Shown here: positions 17,681 through 25,864 of the stretch, piece after piece
How the letters are laid out: each line of letters begins with the position of its first letter
Numbering within the stretch: position 1 is the first letter of the stretch
NCBI GenBank assembly: GCA_028289445.1
Contig: JANQPO010000017.1
Span: forward strand, 543,537 to 607,536
DNA: 64,000 nt
Reading direction: 5' to 3'
From: Tepidamorphaceae bacterium
GTDB lineage: Bacteria; Pseudomonadota; Alphaproteobacteria; Rhizobiales; JAKSCL01
Notes under the pieces: generated by a model
Seen by the model: only the letters and a program-made list of their open reading frames with translations
Database searches by the model: none
What the model was told of the DNA's origin: nothing
Translations under genes and position numbers: made by a program

Positions 17681-18694
17681 TCAGCACGCGGCCAATGCAT
17701 CTGACAACCTTGCGCGATCGCTATCGGTGCGCGGAAGTCCGATACGCAGCCAAGTTGGATTGAACGCGAAAATGCGTGTCCAGATACCGGCTTCGCACAG
17801 CCGTCGGTGAATATCTCGGGCGCTGGGATGTTCGACCAGGCGAAACAGGGGGACACTGCCCATCGGGTCCAGGCCCTGTCGGCGTAGGATCGCGTCCAGC
17901 GCGACTTGGTCCACAAACAGGTCTCGCCGCGTGCGGTCGATCCAATCTTTGTCCGCCAGCGCAGCCGCCCCGATATCGAGTGCTGGTCCCGATACGGCCC
18001 ACGGACCGATCAGACGGGCCAGATCGGCGATGAGGTTGGGTCGGGCAACGACAAAGCCGAGCCTTAGTCCGGCCAGTCCGAAGAACTTGCCGAACGACCG
18101 CAGGACCGCCACCGGCTCGTCGCGGACATGGGGAATGGCACTGACGTCGGGGTCGCAATCGGCAAAGGCTTCGTCGATCACGAGGAGCTGGCGGTCGGCG
18201 TTGCCGCGCCACATGTCGAGGATTTGATGCGGTGGGACGCTCGCACCATCTGGATTGTTCGGGTTGACGATCACAGCGATGGGATGGCTAAGCAGCGCTT
18301 CGAGATCCTGGGTTTCGACAATGTCACAACCAGCGATGCGCCAGGCGGTGGCGTGCTCCGTATAGGTTGGTGTGCGGATCGCGACCTGTCCTTTGGCTGC
18401 GAGCGCGATCGGCAGCCACTGAATGGCGGCTTGGGTTCCCGGCGTTGCCACGATATCGAGGTGATCCGCCACGCCATATGCGGTGCGCGTGGTTGCGAGC
18501 AGTCGCTCCAGCGTTCCCGATTGCGGCAGGCGTTGCCAAGTGCGCTCCGATAGCACATCGATCGGATAAGCGATGGGATTGATCCCCGTGGACAGGTCGA
18601 GCCAGTCTTCGACCGGGATACCGAACGCTGTTGCTGCCGCGCCAAGATCGCCGCCATGCTGCATGATCGGCGTCGGGCTTGGGGGGGTGGACAC
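17681..18694 (-). CDS. cobC: Threonine-phosphate decarboxylase
   Basis: A 337-residue PLP enzyme of aminotransferase fold type I (CobD in Salmonella naming). It decarboxylates L-threonine phosphate to aminopropanol phosphate, the linker used by CbiB just downstream. The PLP lysine is in RSFGKFFGLAGLRLGF (K203). MQHGGDLGAAATAFG, DLSTGINPIAYP and VNPNNPDG are typical. The region upstream (18695-18890) has no complete cobalamin riboswitch, so this unit may be regulated differently from cobU-cobQ. Confidence 0.93.
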   Translation of the reverse strand: MSTPPSPTPIMQHGGDLGAAATAFGIPVEDWLDLSTGINPIAYPIDVLSERTWQRLPQSGTLERLLATTRTAYGVADHLDIVATPGTQAAIQWLPIALAAKGQVAIRTPTYTEHATAWRIAGCDIVETQDLEALLSHPIAVIVNPNNPDGASVPPHQILDMWRGNADRQLLVIDEAFADCDPDVSAIPHVRDEPVAVLRSFGKFFGLAGLRLGFVVARPNLIADLARLIGPWAVSGPALDIGAAALADKDWIDRTRRDLFVDQVALDAILRRQGLDPMGSVPLFRLVEHPSARDIHRRLCEAGIWTRIFAFNPTWLRIGLPRTDSDRARLSDALAAC

Positions 18695-18890
18695 TTACGA
18701 TTTCCTCCACACCCGCGTGTGCGATCAGGTGCTGCGGGCGCAATCCCCGTCCAGGACGGCAGAGTTTCCAACAGATTTCCCGGAAGAAATTAACTTTTCC
18801 GTGAAAAGTCAAGGACTTGCGTGCAGTTGCGGATTGACGCACCACAAAAAATGCGAATCATAGGACCGTCATATTAGCTTGGAGCACACT

Positions 18891-19460
18891 ATGAAGGGGT
18901 CAGGGGCGGCGCTTACGGTTTTGGCGTACCTTGTCCTTTGCGCCGGGGCAATAGCAGGATCCGTGACGGATGACGCGAGGCGGGCCGAGGACCTGCAAGC
19001 GGCCGGCGATACGAGCGGTGCCGAAGCGGCGATGCGAGACGCTTATGGGAGCCTCTGGCAGGACGGCCCATTGTTTATCCGCAAGGCAGTTCTCGTCGAT
19101 GAGCCGGCGACCGGGTTTGGCGCCTACACAGAGGCTGCTGACAACGCCTTTCAAAGCGGTGAGCCGATACGCCTCTATCTGGAACCGGCCGGCTATGGCT
19201 TCACAGAAGCCGGCGGCGGATTCGGGATCTCGTTTCAGGTCGACGCTGAAATCCGCACCGTCGATCGGACGGTGATCTGGGGACGGCAGGATATTCACCG
19301 CTTTGGCAGCGACCGTAGCACTAGGGTGTTTGAATACTTCGAAACCTTGGCTTTCGATCTGGAGGGTCTGCCGAAGGGCGACTACGTGATCGGGACGACA
19401 TTGACCGATCTCGCGTCCGGCAAATCCGCCACCGTGGATACGCCGATCCGTATCGAATAG
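18891..19460 (+). CDS. Exported protein of unknown function
   Basis: A 189-residue protein. The ATG at 18891 follows TTGGAG (18879-18884). Residues 1-22 are a signal peptide ending GAIAGS. The mature part begins with an Ala/Asp-rich helix (DDARRAEDLQAAGDTSGAEAAMRDAYG), then GPLFIRKAVLVDEPATGFGAYTE and a beta-rich region (IRLYLEPAGYGF, FGISFQVDAEIRT, GDYVIGTTLTD). The pattern recalls periplasmic proteins with an immunoglobulin-like fold, but I recognise no named family and no catalytic motif. Confidence 0.7.
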   Translation: MKGSGAALTVLAYLVLCAGAIAGSVTDDARRAEDLQAAGDTSGAEAAMRDAYGSLWQDGPLFIRKAVLVDEPATGFGAYTEAADNAFQSGEPIRLYLEPAGYGFTEAGGGFGISFQVDAEIRTVDRTVIWGRQDIHRFGSDRSTRVFEYFETLAFDLEGLPKGDYVIGTTLTDLASGKSATVDTPIRIE

Positions 19461-19525
19461 CGATTGCTTGCCGTGCCGGGGCGGCGGCAATAGGGTAGGG
19501 CGTTTCCAGCCCCGACCCTTCTTTC

Positions 19526-20449
19526 ATGCGGTTTCTCATCGGTATCGGCCTTAAGGTCGTCGCAACGCTGCTGTTCACGATCATGGGTGCGCTGATCAAA
19601 GCGGTCGGTGACACCGTGCCGCTTGGCCAGATCATCTTCTCGCGCAATTTCTTCGCGCTGTTGCCGATCCTGGCGCTGCTTGCCTGGCGCGGAGAGCTAT
19701 GGTCCGGGTTGAGGACCAGCCGGCCCGGCGGCCACGTTTTGCGCGCGCTCATCGGCGGCCTGTCGATGTTCTTCGTCTTCGCGGCCTTGCAGCGCCTGAC
19801 CTTGGCGGATGCCACGGCCATCGGGTTCGCCACACCGATTTTCTCCGTCGTCCTTGCGGTGATTCTTCTGGGCGAGGTTGTGAGAATCTATCGCTGGAGC
19901 GCCGTGGCTGTTGGGTTCGTTGGCGTTTTCGTCATGCTGTCTCCCTATCTCACGATCTTCGGCGGTGAGAGCGCGCACGACGAGATGACGATTGGCGCCG
20001 TCTTCGCCCTCTTGGGCGCGATCGGATCCGCGCTGGCGATGATCCAGGTCCGCCGGCTGACGAAAACGGAAACGACGCCGGCCATCGTGTTCTACTTCTC
20101 CGTTGTCGCGGCCTTGATGGGGTTGGCGACGCTTCCAACGGGTTGGGCATGGGTGAACACCCAAACGGCAACCATGCTTGTCGGCATGGGGATTGTCGGC
20201 GGCGTCGCGCAAATCTTCTTGACGAAATCCTACCGCTATGCGCCGGCCTCGCTGATCGCGCCTTTCGATTACCTGACCATGTTGTGGTCGGTCATTATCG
20301 GCTATCTGTTCTTCGCGGAATCCCCAACCGGAACGGTGCTTGTTGGCGCCGCCATCGTGATTGTGGCAGGTCTGTTCGTCATCTATCGCGAGGCGCGGAT
20401 TGGCCTTGACCGATCGTCCCGCAAACTGCGCATGCCTTTCGGCGGCTAG
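19526..20449 (+). CDS. DMT/EamA-family transporter
   Basis: A 307-residue inner-membrane protein with about ten helices in two EamA repeats (residues about 5-140 and 155-290). Motifs are typical: GALIKAVGDTVPLGQIIFSRNF, FFVFAALQRLTLADATAIGFATPIF, VAQIFLTKSYRYAPASLIAPFDYLTMLW. The family exports or imports metabolites such as amino acids, S-adenosylmethionine or purines; the substrate cannot be told from sequence. No clear ribosome site is visible before the ATG. It converges with the gene ending at 20453. Confidence 0.9.
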   Translation: MRFLIGIGLKVVATLLFTIMGALIKAVGDTVPLGQIIFSRNFFALLPILALLAWRGELWSGLRTSRPGGHVLRALIGGLSMFFVFAALQRLTLADATAIGFATPIFSVVLAVILLGEVVRIYRWSAVAVGFVGVFVMLSPYLTIFGGESAHDEMTIGAVFALLGAIGSALAMIQVRRLTKTETTPAIVFYFSVVAALMGLATLPTGWAWVNTQTATMLVGMGIVGGVAQIFLTKSYRYAPASLIAPFDYLTMLWSVIIGYLFFAESPTGTVLVGAAIVIVAGLFVIYREARIGLDRSSRKLRMPFGG

Positions 20450-20452
20450 GAT

Positions 20453-20833
20453 CTAGGGTGTGAAGGTGACGATCTCGCTCTGGCTGCCATCGCTAAAGGT
20501 CAGCTGAACACTGACCGACTGCGCCGTGTTGAGCGGCAGCGATATGTAAGGCTTCTCGGTCGTGACAGCATTCGGGTTGTCAGGGTCGCAGGGCTGCAAG
20601 GTCCAGGTCTGGTCGAGCGACTGATCGTTGATGGAGTAGCGCACGGCGGAGATCCCGCATTTCCAGGCTTCCAGATGCGTGAAGTAGACCAGTTGTCGAC
20701 CGTTGTAGTCGCGAAACCCGATCCAGCTGTCCTTGGTGATCCCCAAGATCTGCTTTTCCTGCCCGGTCTGGCCGAATGCCGCGGTGCCAACAAGAACGGC
20801 AGCAAAAACAGCAAGCGCCGGACGGGCGAGCAT
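20453..20833 (-). CDS. Small periplasmic protein of unknown function
   Basis: A 126-residue protein with a signal peptide (MLARPALAVFAAVLVGTAAFGQ). The mature domain has two cysteines (EAWKCGIS, LQPCDPDNP) that could form a disulfide, and a beta-rich C-terminus (ISLPLNTAQSVSVQLTFSDGSQSEIVTF). No family recognised. The start lies two bases after the stop of the Lrp-domain gene, so the two are almost surely co-translated. Confidence 0.72.
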   Translation of the reverse strand: MLARPALAVFAAVLVGTAAFGQTGQEKQILGITKDSWIGFRDYNGRQLVYFTHLEAWKCGISAVRYSINDQSLDQTWTLQPCDPDNPNAVTTEKPYISLPLNTAQSVSVQLTFSDGSQSEIVTFTP

Positions 20834-20835
20834 CG

Positions 20836-21072
20836 TCAGAATGCCTTGAAGCAGATGATTGTGCGGGTGTCGAAAATGCCGGGGATCGGCTGCACTTTCT
20901 CCTGCACGAAATGGCCGATATCGACCTCGCGATCGACATAGAACTTGACCAGAAGATCATAGTCGCCGGCAGTGGAGTAGATCTCAGAGGCGATCTCCGC
21001 GTCGGCCAGCGCGTTGGCAACCTTGTAGGCTTGCCCGAGATGGCTTTTTATCTGGACGAAGAAGGGGATCAT
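20836..21072 (-). CDS. Stand-alone Lrp/AsnC ligand-binding (RAM) domain protein
   Basis: A 78-residue protein holding only the C-terminal effector and oligomerisation domain of Lrp/AsnC regulators (FFVQIKSHLGQAYKVANALADAEIASEIYSTAGDYDLLVKFYV). It has no DNA-binding helix-turn-helix. Such RAM-only proteins bind amino acids and form rings, and may tune other regulators or sense metabolites. It is followed by a periplasmic protein gene two bases later and preceded by an alpha/beta hydrolase gene 55 bases upstream. Confidence 0.85.
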   Translation of the reverse strand: MIPFFVQIKSHLGQAYKVANALADAEIASEIYSTAGDYDLLVKFYVDREVDIGHFVQEKVQPIPGIFDTRTIICFKAF

Positions 21073-21127
21073 CGGCGTTCGCGCTCCGTTACCCTGGATG
21101 TCAGACCGTAGTCTCTCGGTGCCTGGT

Positions 21128-21970
21128 TCACAAGTCGCGGGCCGCGCGGGAGGCCGCCACCAAAGCCTCGGTCAAACCGCTCTTTGGATCGGTGAGCGGA
21201 TTGATGACGGTGAAGTGGTTTTCGCCGTCCGGCGCGCTGAACGTTGTGGTCGCGCCCTTCATGTCCCAATCCTTCGCCATGTCGCGGCTTTGCTGGATAA
21301 AGCTGCTGCTCTCATCGCCGCCGACGACAAGGTCGAGGTGCGAACCGACCGATGGCTTTTCATGAATGGGCGATAGGCGCCGGGCCTCGGCGGCGTCGAG
21401 ATCGAGCGGTTCATTGATCGTCGTCTCGATCAGGGGTTCCAGATCGAACAGTCCGGAGATCGAGACGCCATGGCGCACCAGATCGGACGGAATGCTTGGG
21501 TTGAGCGCCTGCCAGTCGGTCGCCATCATCGCGGCGGTCAAATGGCCACCGGCGGAATGTCCTGAAACCGCGAAGCGGCGTGCATGGCGCCGATAGAGCC
21601 AGAGGCACAGCGTTCGCATCTGATCGATGATGGTTGAGAGTGGAACGTTGGGGCATAGGTCGTATGACGGCACCGCCAGCGCCACACCGTTGGCCGTTGC
21701 TCCCAATGCGGCAAAACTAAACGATTTGCGGTCGAGTGCCCGCCAGTAGCCGCCATGAACAAAGATGGCGATTGGCGTGTTGGCGTTTGCGTTTTCCGGC
21801 CAGAACAGATCCACCTTGGTGCGCTCGCTTGCCGTGTCGTAGGCCACATCCAGTTCGGCTCGCGCGGCAAGCGTTTTGCGCGCGACCTCAGAGTTGCGCG
21901 CCCAGGCCTCCATGACCGCGCCGTGATCCGGTACGCGCATGCGATTGTTGTATTCGGTTTCGTAGTCCAC
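21128..21970 (-). CDS. Alpha/beta hydrolase, arylformamidase-like
   Basis: A 280-residue cytoplasmic hydrolase. The oxyanion HGGYWR motif and SFSF resemble kynurenine formamidase/AFMID-type enzymes; the nucleophile elbow is GHSAGGHL; a late Asp (VVGGDESSSF) and His (ENHFTVI) complete the triad. The N-terminus MDYETEYNNRMRVPD is typical of this group. Possible substrates are N-formylkynurenine or other small esters; no tryptophan catabolic genes are adjacent. It is divergent from the TPP riboswitch. Confidence 0.82.
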   Translation of the reverse strand: MDYETEYNNRMRVPDHGAVMEAWARNSEVARKTLAARAELDVAYDTASERTKVDLFWPENANANTPIAIFVHGGYWRALDRKSFSFAALGATANGVALAVPSYDLCPNVPLSTIIDQMRTLCLWLYRRHARRFAVSGHSAGGHLTAAMMATDWQALNPSIPSDLVRHGVSISGLFDLEPLIETTINEPLDLDAAEARRLSPIHEKPSVGSHLDLVVGGDESSSFIQQSRDMAKDWDMKGATTTFSAPDGENHFTVINPLTDPKSGLTEALVAASRAARDL

Positions 21971-22054
21971 TCCGCCTCACTCTTTTCGCTTGCGGTTCAA
22001 TCCACAACTCAGGCTGGCGGCTTGTCAAGATCGGCGGAAGCCGATAGGGATGAG

Positions 22055-22145
22055 GTGAGCTTGGGGTGCCCGCAAATGGGCTGAGAGGCCAATACTGGCC
22101 AACCCATATCACCTGATCCGGATCATACCGGCGGAGGGAAGCGCG
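22055..22145 (+). ncRNA. TPP riboswitch (THI element)
   Basis: All consensus parts are present: GGGGTGCC at 22063-22070, GGCTGAGA near 22079-22086, ACCTGATCCGG at 22111-22121 and CCGGCGGAGGGAA at 22128-22140. GCTT (22059) and AAGC (22139) can close P1. It should repress the thiM-thiE-thiD unit when thiamine diphosphate is high. The thiM ATG is only about 40 bases after it. Confidence 0.96.
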
Positions 22146-22182
22146 ATGCCTTTCAATCCTCACATACTCCGCAACGCAGACA

Positions 22183-22953
22183 ATGACCGATAAGTCGTTC
22201 ATCGGCGACGCTGCGGACGCTTTGGCGCGGCTGCGCGATCGCAGGCCCCGCATCCATTGTATCACCAACACCGTCGCTCAGCCGCTAACGGCCAACGGTC
22301 TCCTGGCGCTTGGGGCGGTTCCGAGCTTGACGGTCAATCCCACAGAAATTGCTGAATTCGTGTCCGGCGCCGACGCGCTCCTTGTGAATCTTGGAACGCT
22401 CGATCGTGACCGGATCGCAGCGATCGAGACAGCACTCGAAATTGCTGTCGAAGAACAGTGTCCTTTTGTTCTCGATCCGGTTTTCGTCAATGTTTCGAAT
22501 CAAAGGCGGGCATTTGCTCGGACGCTGGTTGAGCGGGAACCGGCTGTCATCCGCTTGAACCATCCGGAGTTGGTGGCTCTCGCGGACAAGGCTGATCCCA
22601 ACCCGGAACGGCTGGCGCTCGATTGGCTGACCGTACTTGCGGTCACTGGCGAAACCGACTGCGTGACCGACGGGGCCGGAGGCGCCAGGATCGGCAATGG
22701 TCATCCGCTGATGATGCAGGTCACTGCGATGGGCTGTCTGGCATCCGCCGTGGTTGCGGCCTTCCTTCCCGTGACCCGTTCTGCCGTCGGCGCGGCGCTC
22801 GCTGGCTTGGGTGTTATGGGCATCGCCGGCGAAGCGGCCGCCGCCAAGGCGAGCGGTCCCGGCACGTTTACCGCCCATTTCATCGACGCGTTGGCGTCCC
22901 TTACCCCCGACAGGCTTCGAAACGAATTGGACATCGACATTGAAACGGCTTGA
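22183..22953 (+). CDS. thiM: Hydroxyethylthiazole kinase
   Basis: A 256-residue salvage kinase that phosphorylates 4-methyl-5-(2-hydroxyethyl)thiazole. Motifs: HCITNTVAQPLTANGLLALGAVPS, LLVNLGTL, FVLDPVFVNVS, NHPELVAL, and the ATP-binding/catalytic VTAMGCLASAVVAAFL with the conserved Cys. First gene after the TPP riboswitch. The family normally acts as a trimer in the cytoplasm. Confidence 0.95.
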   Translation: MTDKSFIGDAADALARLRDRRPRIHCITNTVAQPLTANGLLALGAVPSLTVNPTEIAEFVSGADALLVNLGTLDRDRIAAIETALEIAVEEQCPFVLDPVFVNVSNQRRAFARTLVEREPAVIRLNHPELVALADKADPNPERLALDWLTVLAVTGETDCVTDGAGGARIGNGHPLMMQVTAMGCLASAVVAAFLPVTRSAVGAALAGLGVMGIAGEAAAAKASGPGTFTAHFIDALASLTPDRLRNELDIDIETA

Positions 22954-23602
22954 TCTCACGCTTTACGGCGTTCTTGACCCGGCGCAGTGCGGCGAACGTC
23001 CCATCGCCGACCTCGCGGCGGCGGCGGTCGGTGGTGGTGCAACCGCGATCCAACTGCGTGACAAGAGCGGTAGTGCGCGCTCGACGATCGAAGCCGTCGC
23101 CGCCTTGAAGGGGGCGCTCACGGGCAGGGACGTTCCGATCATCGTCAATGACCGTGTCGATGTCGCTCACGCCTCCGGCGCCGATGGCGTGCATGTCGGG
23201 CAAGACGATCTGCCGCCGGCGGCGGCGCGCGCCATCCTGGGCCCTAAGGCGATTGTCGGCGTCACGGTGCGCACCGACGATGAGGCGCGGGCAACGGATC
23301 TTGAGCCAGCGGACTATGTCGGCCTTGGCGGTGTGTTCGCGACGGATAGCAAGATCAACGAGACCGTTCCCATCGGCACCAAGGGCGTTGCCCGGATCGG
23401 TGCCATATTGCGCTCGCGCAAGCCCGGCATCGGCATCCTCGCGATTGCCGGGATCAACAAAGCGAACGCGGCCTCAGTGATTTCCGCCGGTGCCGACGGC
23501 GTTGCCGTTCTGTCGGCCTTGTTCGGCGCCGACGATCCGGTCGCCGCTGCCAAGGACTTGCGCGGTGTGATCGATCCGTACTTAGGGGAGGCGGCGGGAT
23601 GA
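22940..23602 (+). CDS. thiE: Thiamine-phosphate synthase
   Basis: About 220 residues if the TTG at 22940 is used (LKRLDLTLYGVLDP), overlapping the end of thiM by 14 bases; the open frame extends further back but would lie within thiM. ThiE couples HMP-PP with thiazole phosphate. Signatures: AIQLRDKSGSARSTIE, IIVNDRVDVAHASGADGVHVGQDDLP, DYVGLGGVFATDSK and IAIAGINKANA-like LAIAGINKANAASV. The segment VGVTVRTDDEA replaces the more common GxSxH stretch, so it is a somewhat divergent member. Confidence 0.92.
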   Translation: MKRLDLTLYGVLDPAQCGERPIADLAAAAVGGGATAIQLRDKSGSARSTIEAVAALKGALTGRDVPIIVNDRVDVAHASGADGVHVGQDDLPPAAARAILGPKAIVGVTVRTDDEARATDLEPADYVGLGGVFATDSKINETVPIGTKGVARIGAILRSRKPGIGILAIAGINKANAASVISAGADGVAVLSALFGADDPVAAAKDLRGVIDPYLGEAAG

Positions 23603-24396
23603 CTTGTATCGCGGTGACAGTCGCAGGCTCGGATTCAAGCGGCGGGGCCGGCATCCAGGCCGACGTGAAGACGTTTTCTGCACTCGGCGTTTATGGCGCC
23701 AGCGTGATCACGGCGCTGACAGCGCAAAACACGCAAGGGGTCCAGGGTGTCTTTCCCATTCCGGCGGATTTCGTCGGTGCGCAAATCGATTCCGTGTTTG
23801 GGGATCTCAAAGTCGATGCGGTGAAGATCGGCATGCTCGCCGATCCCGCGATCATCGCCGCCGTTCGCGCTGGGCTTGACGGCTGCGAAGCGAAGAATGT
23901 GGTGCTCGATCCCGTCATGGTCGCCGCCAGCGGCGATCCGCTGCTTGAGCCCGAGGCCGTAGCATCGGTGCGCGACCTGTTGCTGCCGCGCGCCGACATC
24001 ATCACGCCGAACCTTCCCGAAGCCGCACGGCTCCTCGACGAACCGGTCGCCGAGGACGAGGCGGCGATGGATCGCCAGGCAAGAGCCTTGATGGCGCTCG
24101 GCGCCCGCGCGGTGATGTTGAAGGGCGGACACGCCACGGGGGCGGAATCCGTCGATCTCTTCTTCGACGGCAGCACCAAGCAGCGGCTGACCGCACCGCG
24201 CACGCGGACAGAGAACACGCACGGTACCGGTTGCACGCTCTCGTCCGCAATCGCCGCCCATCTGGCGAAGGGCGTCGGCCTGGCTGATGCTGTGCCCGCC
24301 GCCAAGACCTACGTGACCGCCGCGATCGCGGCCGCCGATCAGCTCACTATCGGCACCGGACGCGGCCCGGTGCACCATTTCCATGCGCTTTGGTGA
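23599..24396 (+). CDS. thiD: Hydroxymethylpyrimidine (phosphate) kinase
   Basis: A 265-residue ribokinase-like enzyme that phosphorylates HMP to HMP-PP. Signatures: VAGSDSSGGAGIQADVKTFSALGVYGASVITALTAQNT at residues 8-45, VLDPVMVAASGDPLL, ITPNLPEAARLL, and the C-terminal anion-hole motif NTHGTGCTLSSAIAAHLAKG. The start overlaps the thiE end by 4 bases (ATGA). With thiM and thiE it allows salvage of both thiamine halves; the de novo genes thiC, thiG and thiO are absent here. Confidence 0.95.
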   Translation: MTCIAVTVAGSDSSGGAGIQADVKTFSALGVYGASVITALTAQNTQGVQGVFPIPADFVGAQIDSVFGDLKVDAVKIGMLADPAIIAAVRAGLDGCEAKNVVLDPVMVAASGDPLLEPEAVASVRDLLLPRADIITPNLPEAARLLDEPVAEDEAAMDRQARALMALGARAVMLKGGHATGAESVDLFFDGSTKQRLTAPRTRTENTHGTGCTLSSAIAAHLAKGVGLADAVPAAKTYVTAAIAAADQLTIGTGRGPVHHFHALW

Positions 24397-24417
24397 GCAA
24401 AATACGAAGGAAAGACC

Positions 24418-25509
24418 ATGAAAACGTCCGATCTCACCCGTCGATCCATTCTTGCAGGTAGCGCGGCCATTGGTGCCTTAGGGGTCGCAAAACCGGCGGC
24501 AGCGCAACCAACCGTGGAATGGCGCATGGTGACGTCTTGGCCGAAAAACCTGCCCGGTCCAGGCATCACGGCACAGCGTCTGGCGGATCGGATTGCGATC
24601 GCGTCGGGTGGCCGCATTCAGGTGACGCTTTACGCCGCTGGCGAGTTGGTGCCGGCGCTTACTGTGCTCGATGCGGTGGCGGACGGAACGGCTGAGATGG
24701 CGCACACTGCCTCGTTCTTCTGGCAGGGCAAAATGCCGGCGTCGGCGTTCTTCACCGCGGTGCCATTCGGTTTGACCGCGCCAGAACACGCCGCATGGGT
24801 CTATTTCGGCGGCGGTCAGGCGTTGTGGGACACCCTTTACGCCGACTTCGGCGCGAAGCCGTTCATGGCCGGCAACACAGGCATGCAGATGGGCGGCTGG
24901 TATAATCGCGAGATCAACGGTGTCGAGGATCTCAAGGGCCTCAAAATCCGCATGCCAGGGCTTGGCGGCGAGATCATGCGCCGGCTGGGTGCGACGCCGG
25001 TGTCGACGGCGCCCGGCGAAATCGGTCCTTCACTGGAGCGTGGCACGATCGACGCAGCGGAGTTCCTCGGGCCCTGGAGCGACTATGGTCTGGGACTCAA
25101 CAAATCCGCCAAATACTACTACTGGCCCGGGTTTCACGAGCCCAACGGGACAGGTGAGGCCCTGGTGAGCCTCAAGGCCTGGGAGGCGCTTGACGACGAC
25201 CTCAAATCGGCGGTCGCCACGGCCTGTGCGGCGGAGGATGCCTATTCGCGCGCTGAATCCGACTGGAACAATGCACGCGTGCTTTCGATCCTGATCGACA
25301 AGGAAAACGTAGCGCTGCGCTCATTTCCCGAAACTGTCCTGAAGGCCGCGCGGGACGCGGCAGGACCGGTGTTGGATAGCTTTGCCGCGCGCGGGGGGAT
25401 CGACGCGGATATCCTTTCCTCATACCGAGCTTGGCGGAGCGCGGCGGCAAGCTGGGCACGGGTCGGGACGAGCGCGTTTCTCGCTGCCCGTGATTCCGAC
25501 GCCGCCTAG
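24418..25509 (+). CDS. TRAP transporter solute-binding protein, TakP-like
   Basis: A 363-residue periplasmic binding protein. It carries a twin-arginine signal (TRRSILAGSAA, cut near AAA-QPT). The family motif is LKGLKIRMPGLGGEIMRRLGATPV, with the carboxylate-binding Arg, followed by EIGPSLERGTIDAAEFLGPWSDYGLGL. WRMVTSWPKNLPGPGITAQRLADRI resembles TakP, which binds 2-oxo acids with Na+. No TRAP membrane subunits (DctQ, DctM) lie nearby, so it is an orphan. It starts 21 bases after thiD behind AAGGAAAG and may be part of the TPP-controlled unit. Confidence 0.88.
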   Translation: MKTSDLTRRSILAGSAAIGALGVAKPAAAQPTVEWRMVTSWPKNLPGPGITAQRLADRIAIASGGRIQVTLYAAGELVPALTVLDAVADGTAEMAHTASFFWQGKMPASAFFTAVPFGLTAPEHAAWVYFGGGQALWDTLYADFGAKPFMAGNTGMQMGGWYNREINGVEDLKGLKIRMPGLGGEIMRRLGATPVSTAPGEIGPSLERGTIDAAEFLGPWSDYGLGLNKSAKYYYWPGFHEPNGTGEALVSLKAWEALDDDLKSAVATACAAEDAYSRAESDWNNARVLSILIDKENVALRSFPETVLKAARDAAGPVLDSFAARGGIDADILSSYRAWRSAAASWARVGTSAFLAARDSDAA

Positions 25510-25864
25510 GAAACCACCATGGTAGCGGCGCCGCGATGCGCGGAACGGTTGTTGTAAAACTGTCACGATCGCTTGGATTGTGGAGCGGCAGCAAAGTCAA
25601 GCGATGCAGCACCATAAATGCGTTGAAATCGACCTGGCCGCTGTCTCGCGTCGATTGCGTCGATGCATCGGCCTTGAAATCGTTGCCGTTTACGATGCCA
25701 TCTACCCGATATTAATCTTTCATTAACTTTGTCGGCCCTCCAGTACGTTGTGTCTAAGTGCGTGATGACTTTGCGGAACGCGACGCTTGGGTGCTTGCAA
25801 GCCGGCAATTCCGTGATTTGATCGCACAAAAGAGAGTCGCTTTACACGACTTGGCGGAGGGAAC
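25510..25864. other. 355-bp intergenic region before the FadL gene
   Basis: No credible coding frame. It holds a TTAA-N7-TTAA box at 25712-25726 (listed separately) and, at its end, the ribosome site GGAGGGAAC (25856-25864) directly before the FadL ATG. No clear terminator was found after the TRAP gene. Confidence 0.6.
25712..25726. promoter_or_regulatory. CtrA-type binding box
   Basis: TTAA (25712-25715), seven bases, TTAA (25723-25726), then C. This exactly fits the alphaproteobacterial CtrA consensus TTAA-N7-TTAAC. It lies about 140 bases upstream of the FadL start in a non-coding gap. Binding is inferred. Confidence 0.55.

Noticed and set aside
18695..18890. Possible second cobalamin riboswitch upstream of cobC
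   Set aside because: Only CCGCAACTG is present on the minus strand; the B12 box, the GGAACACGGTG part and the outer helix are missing.
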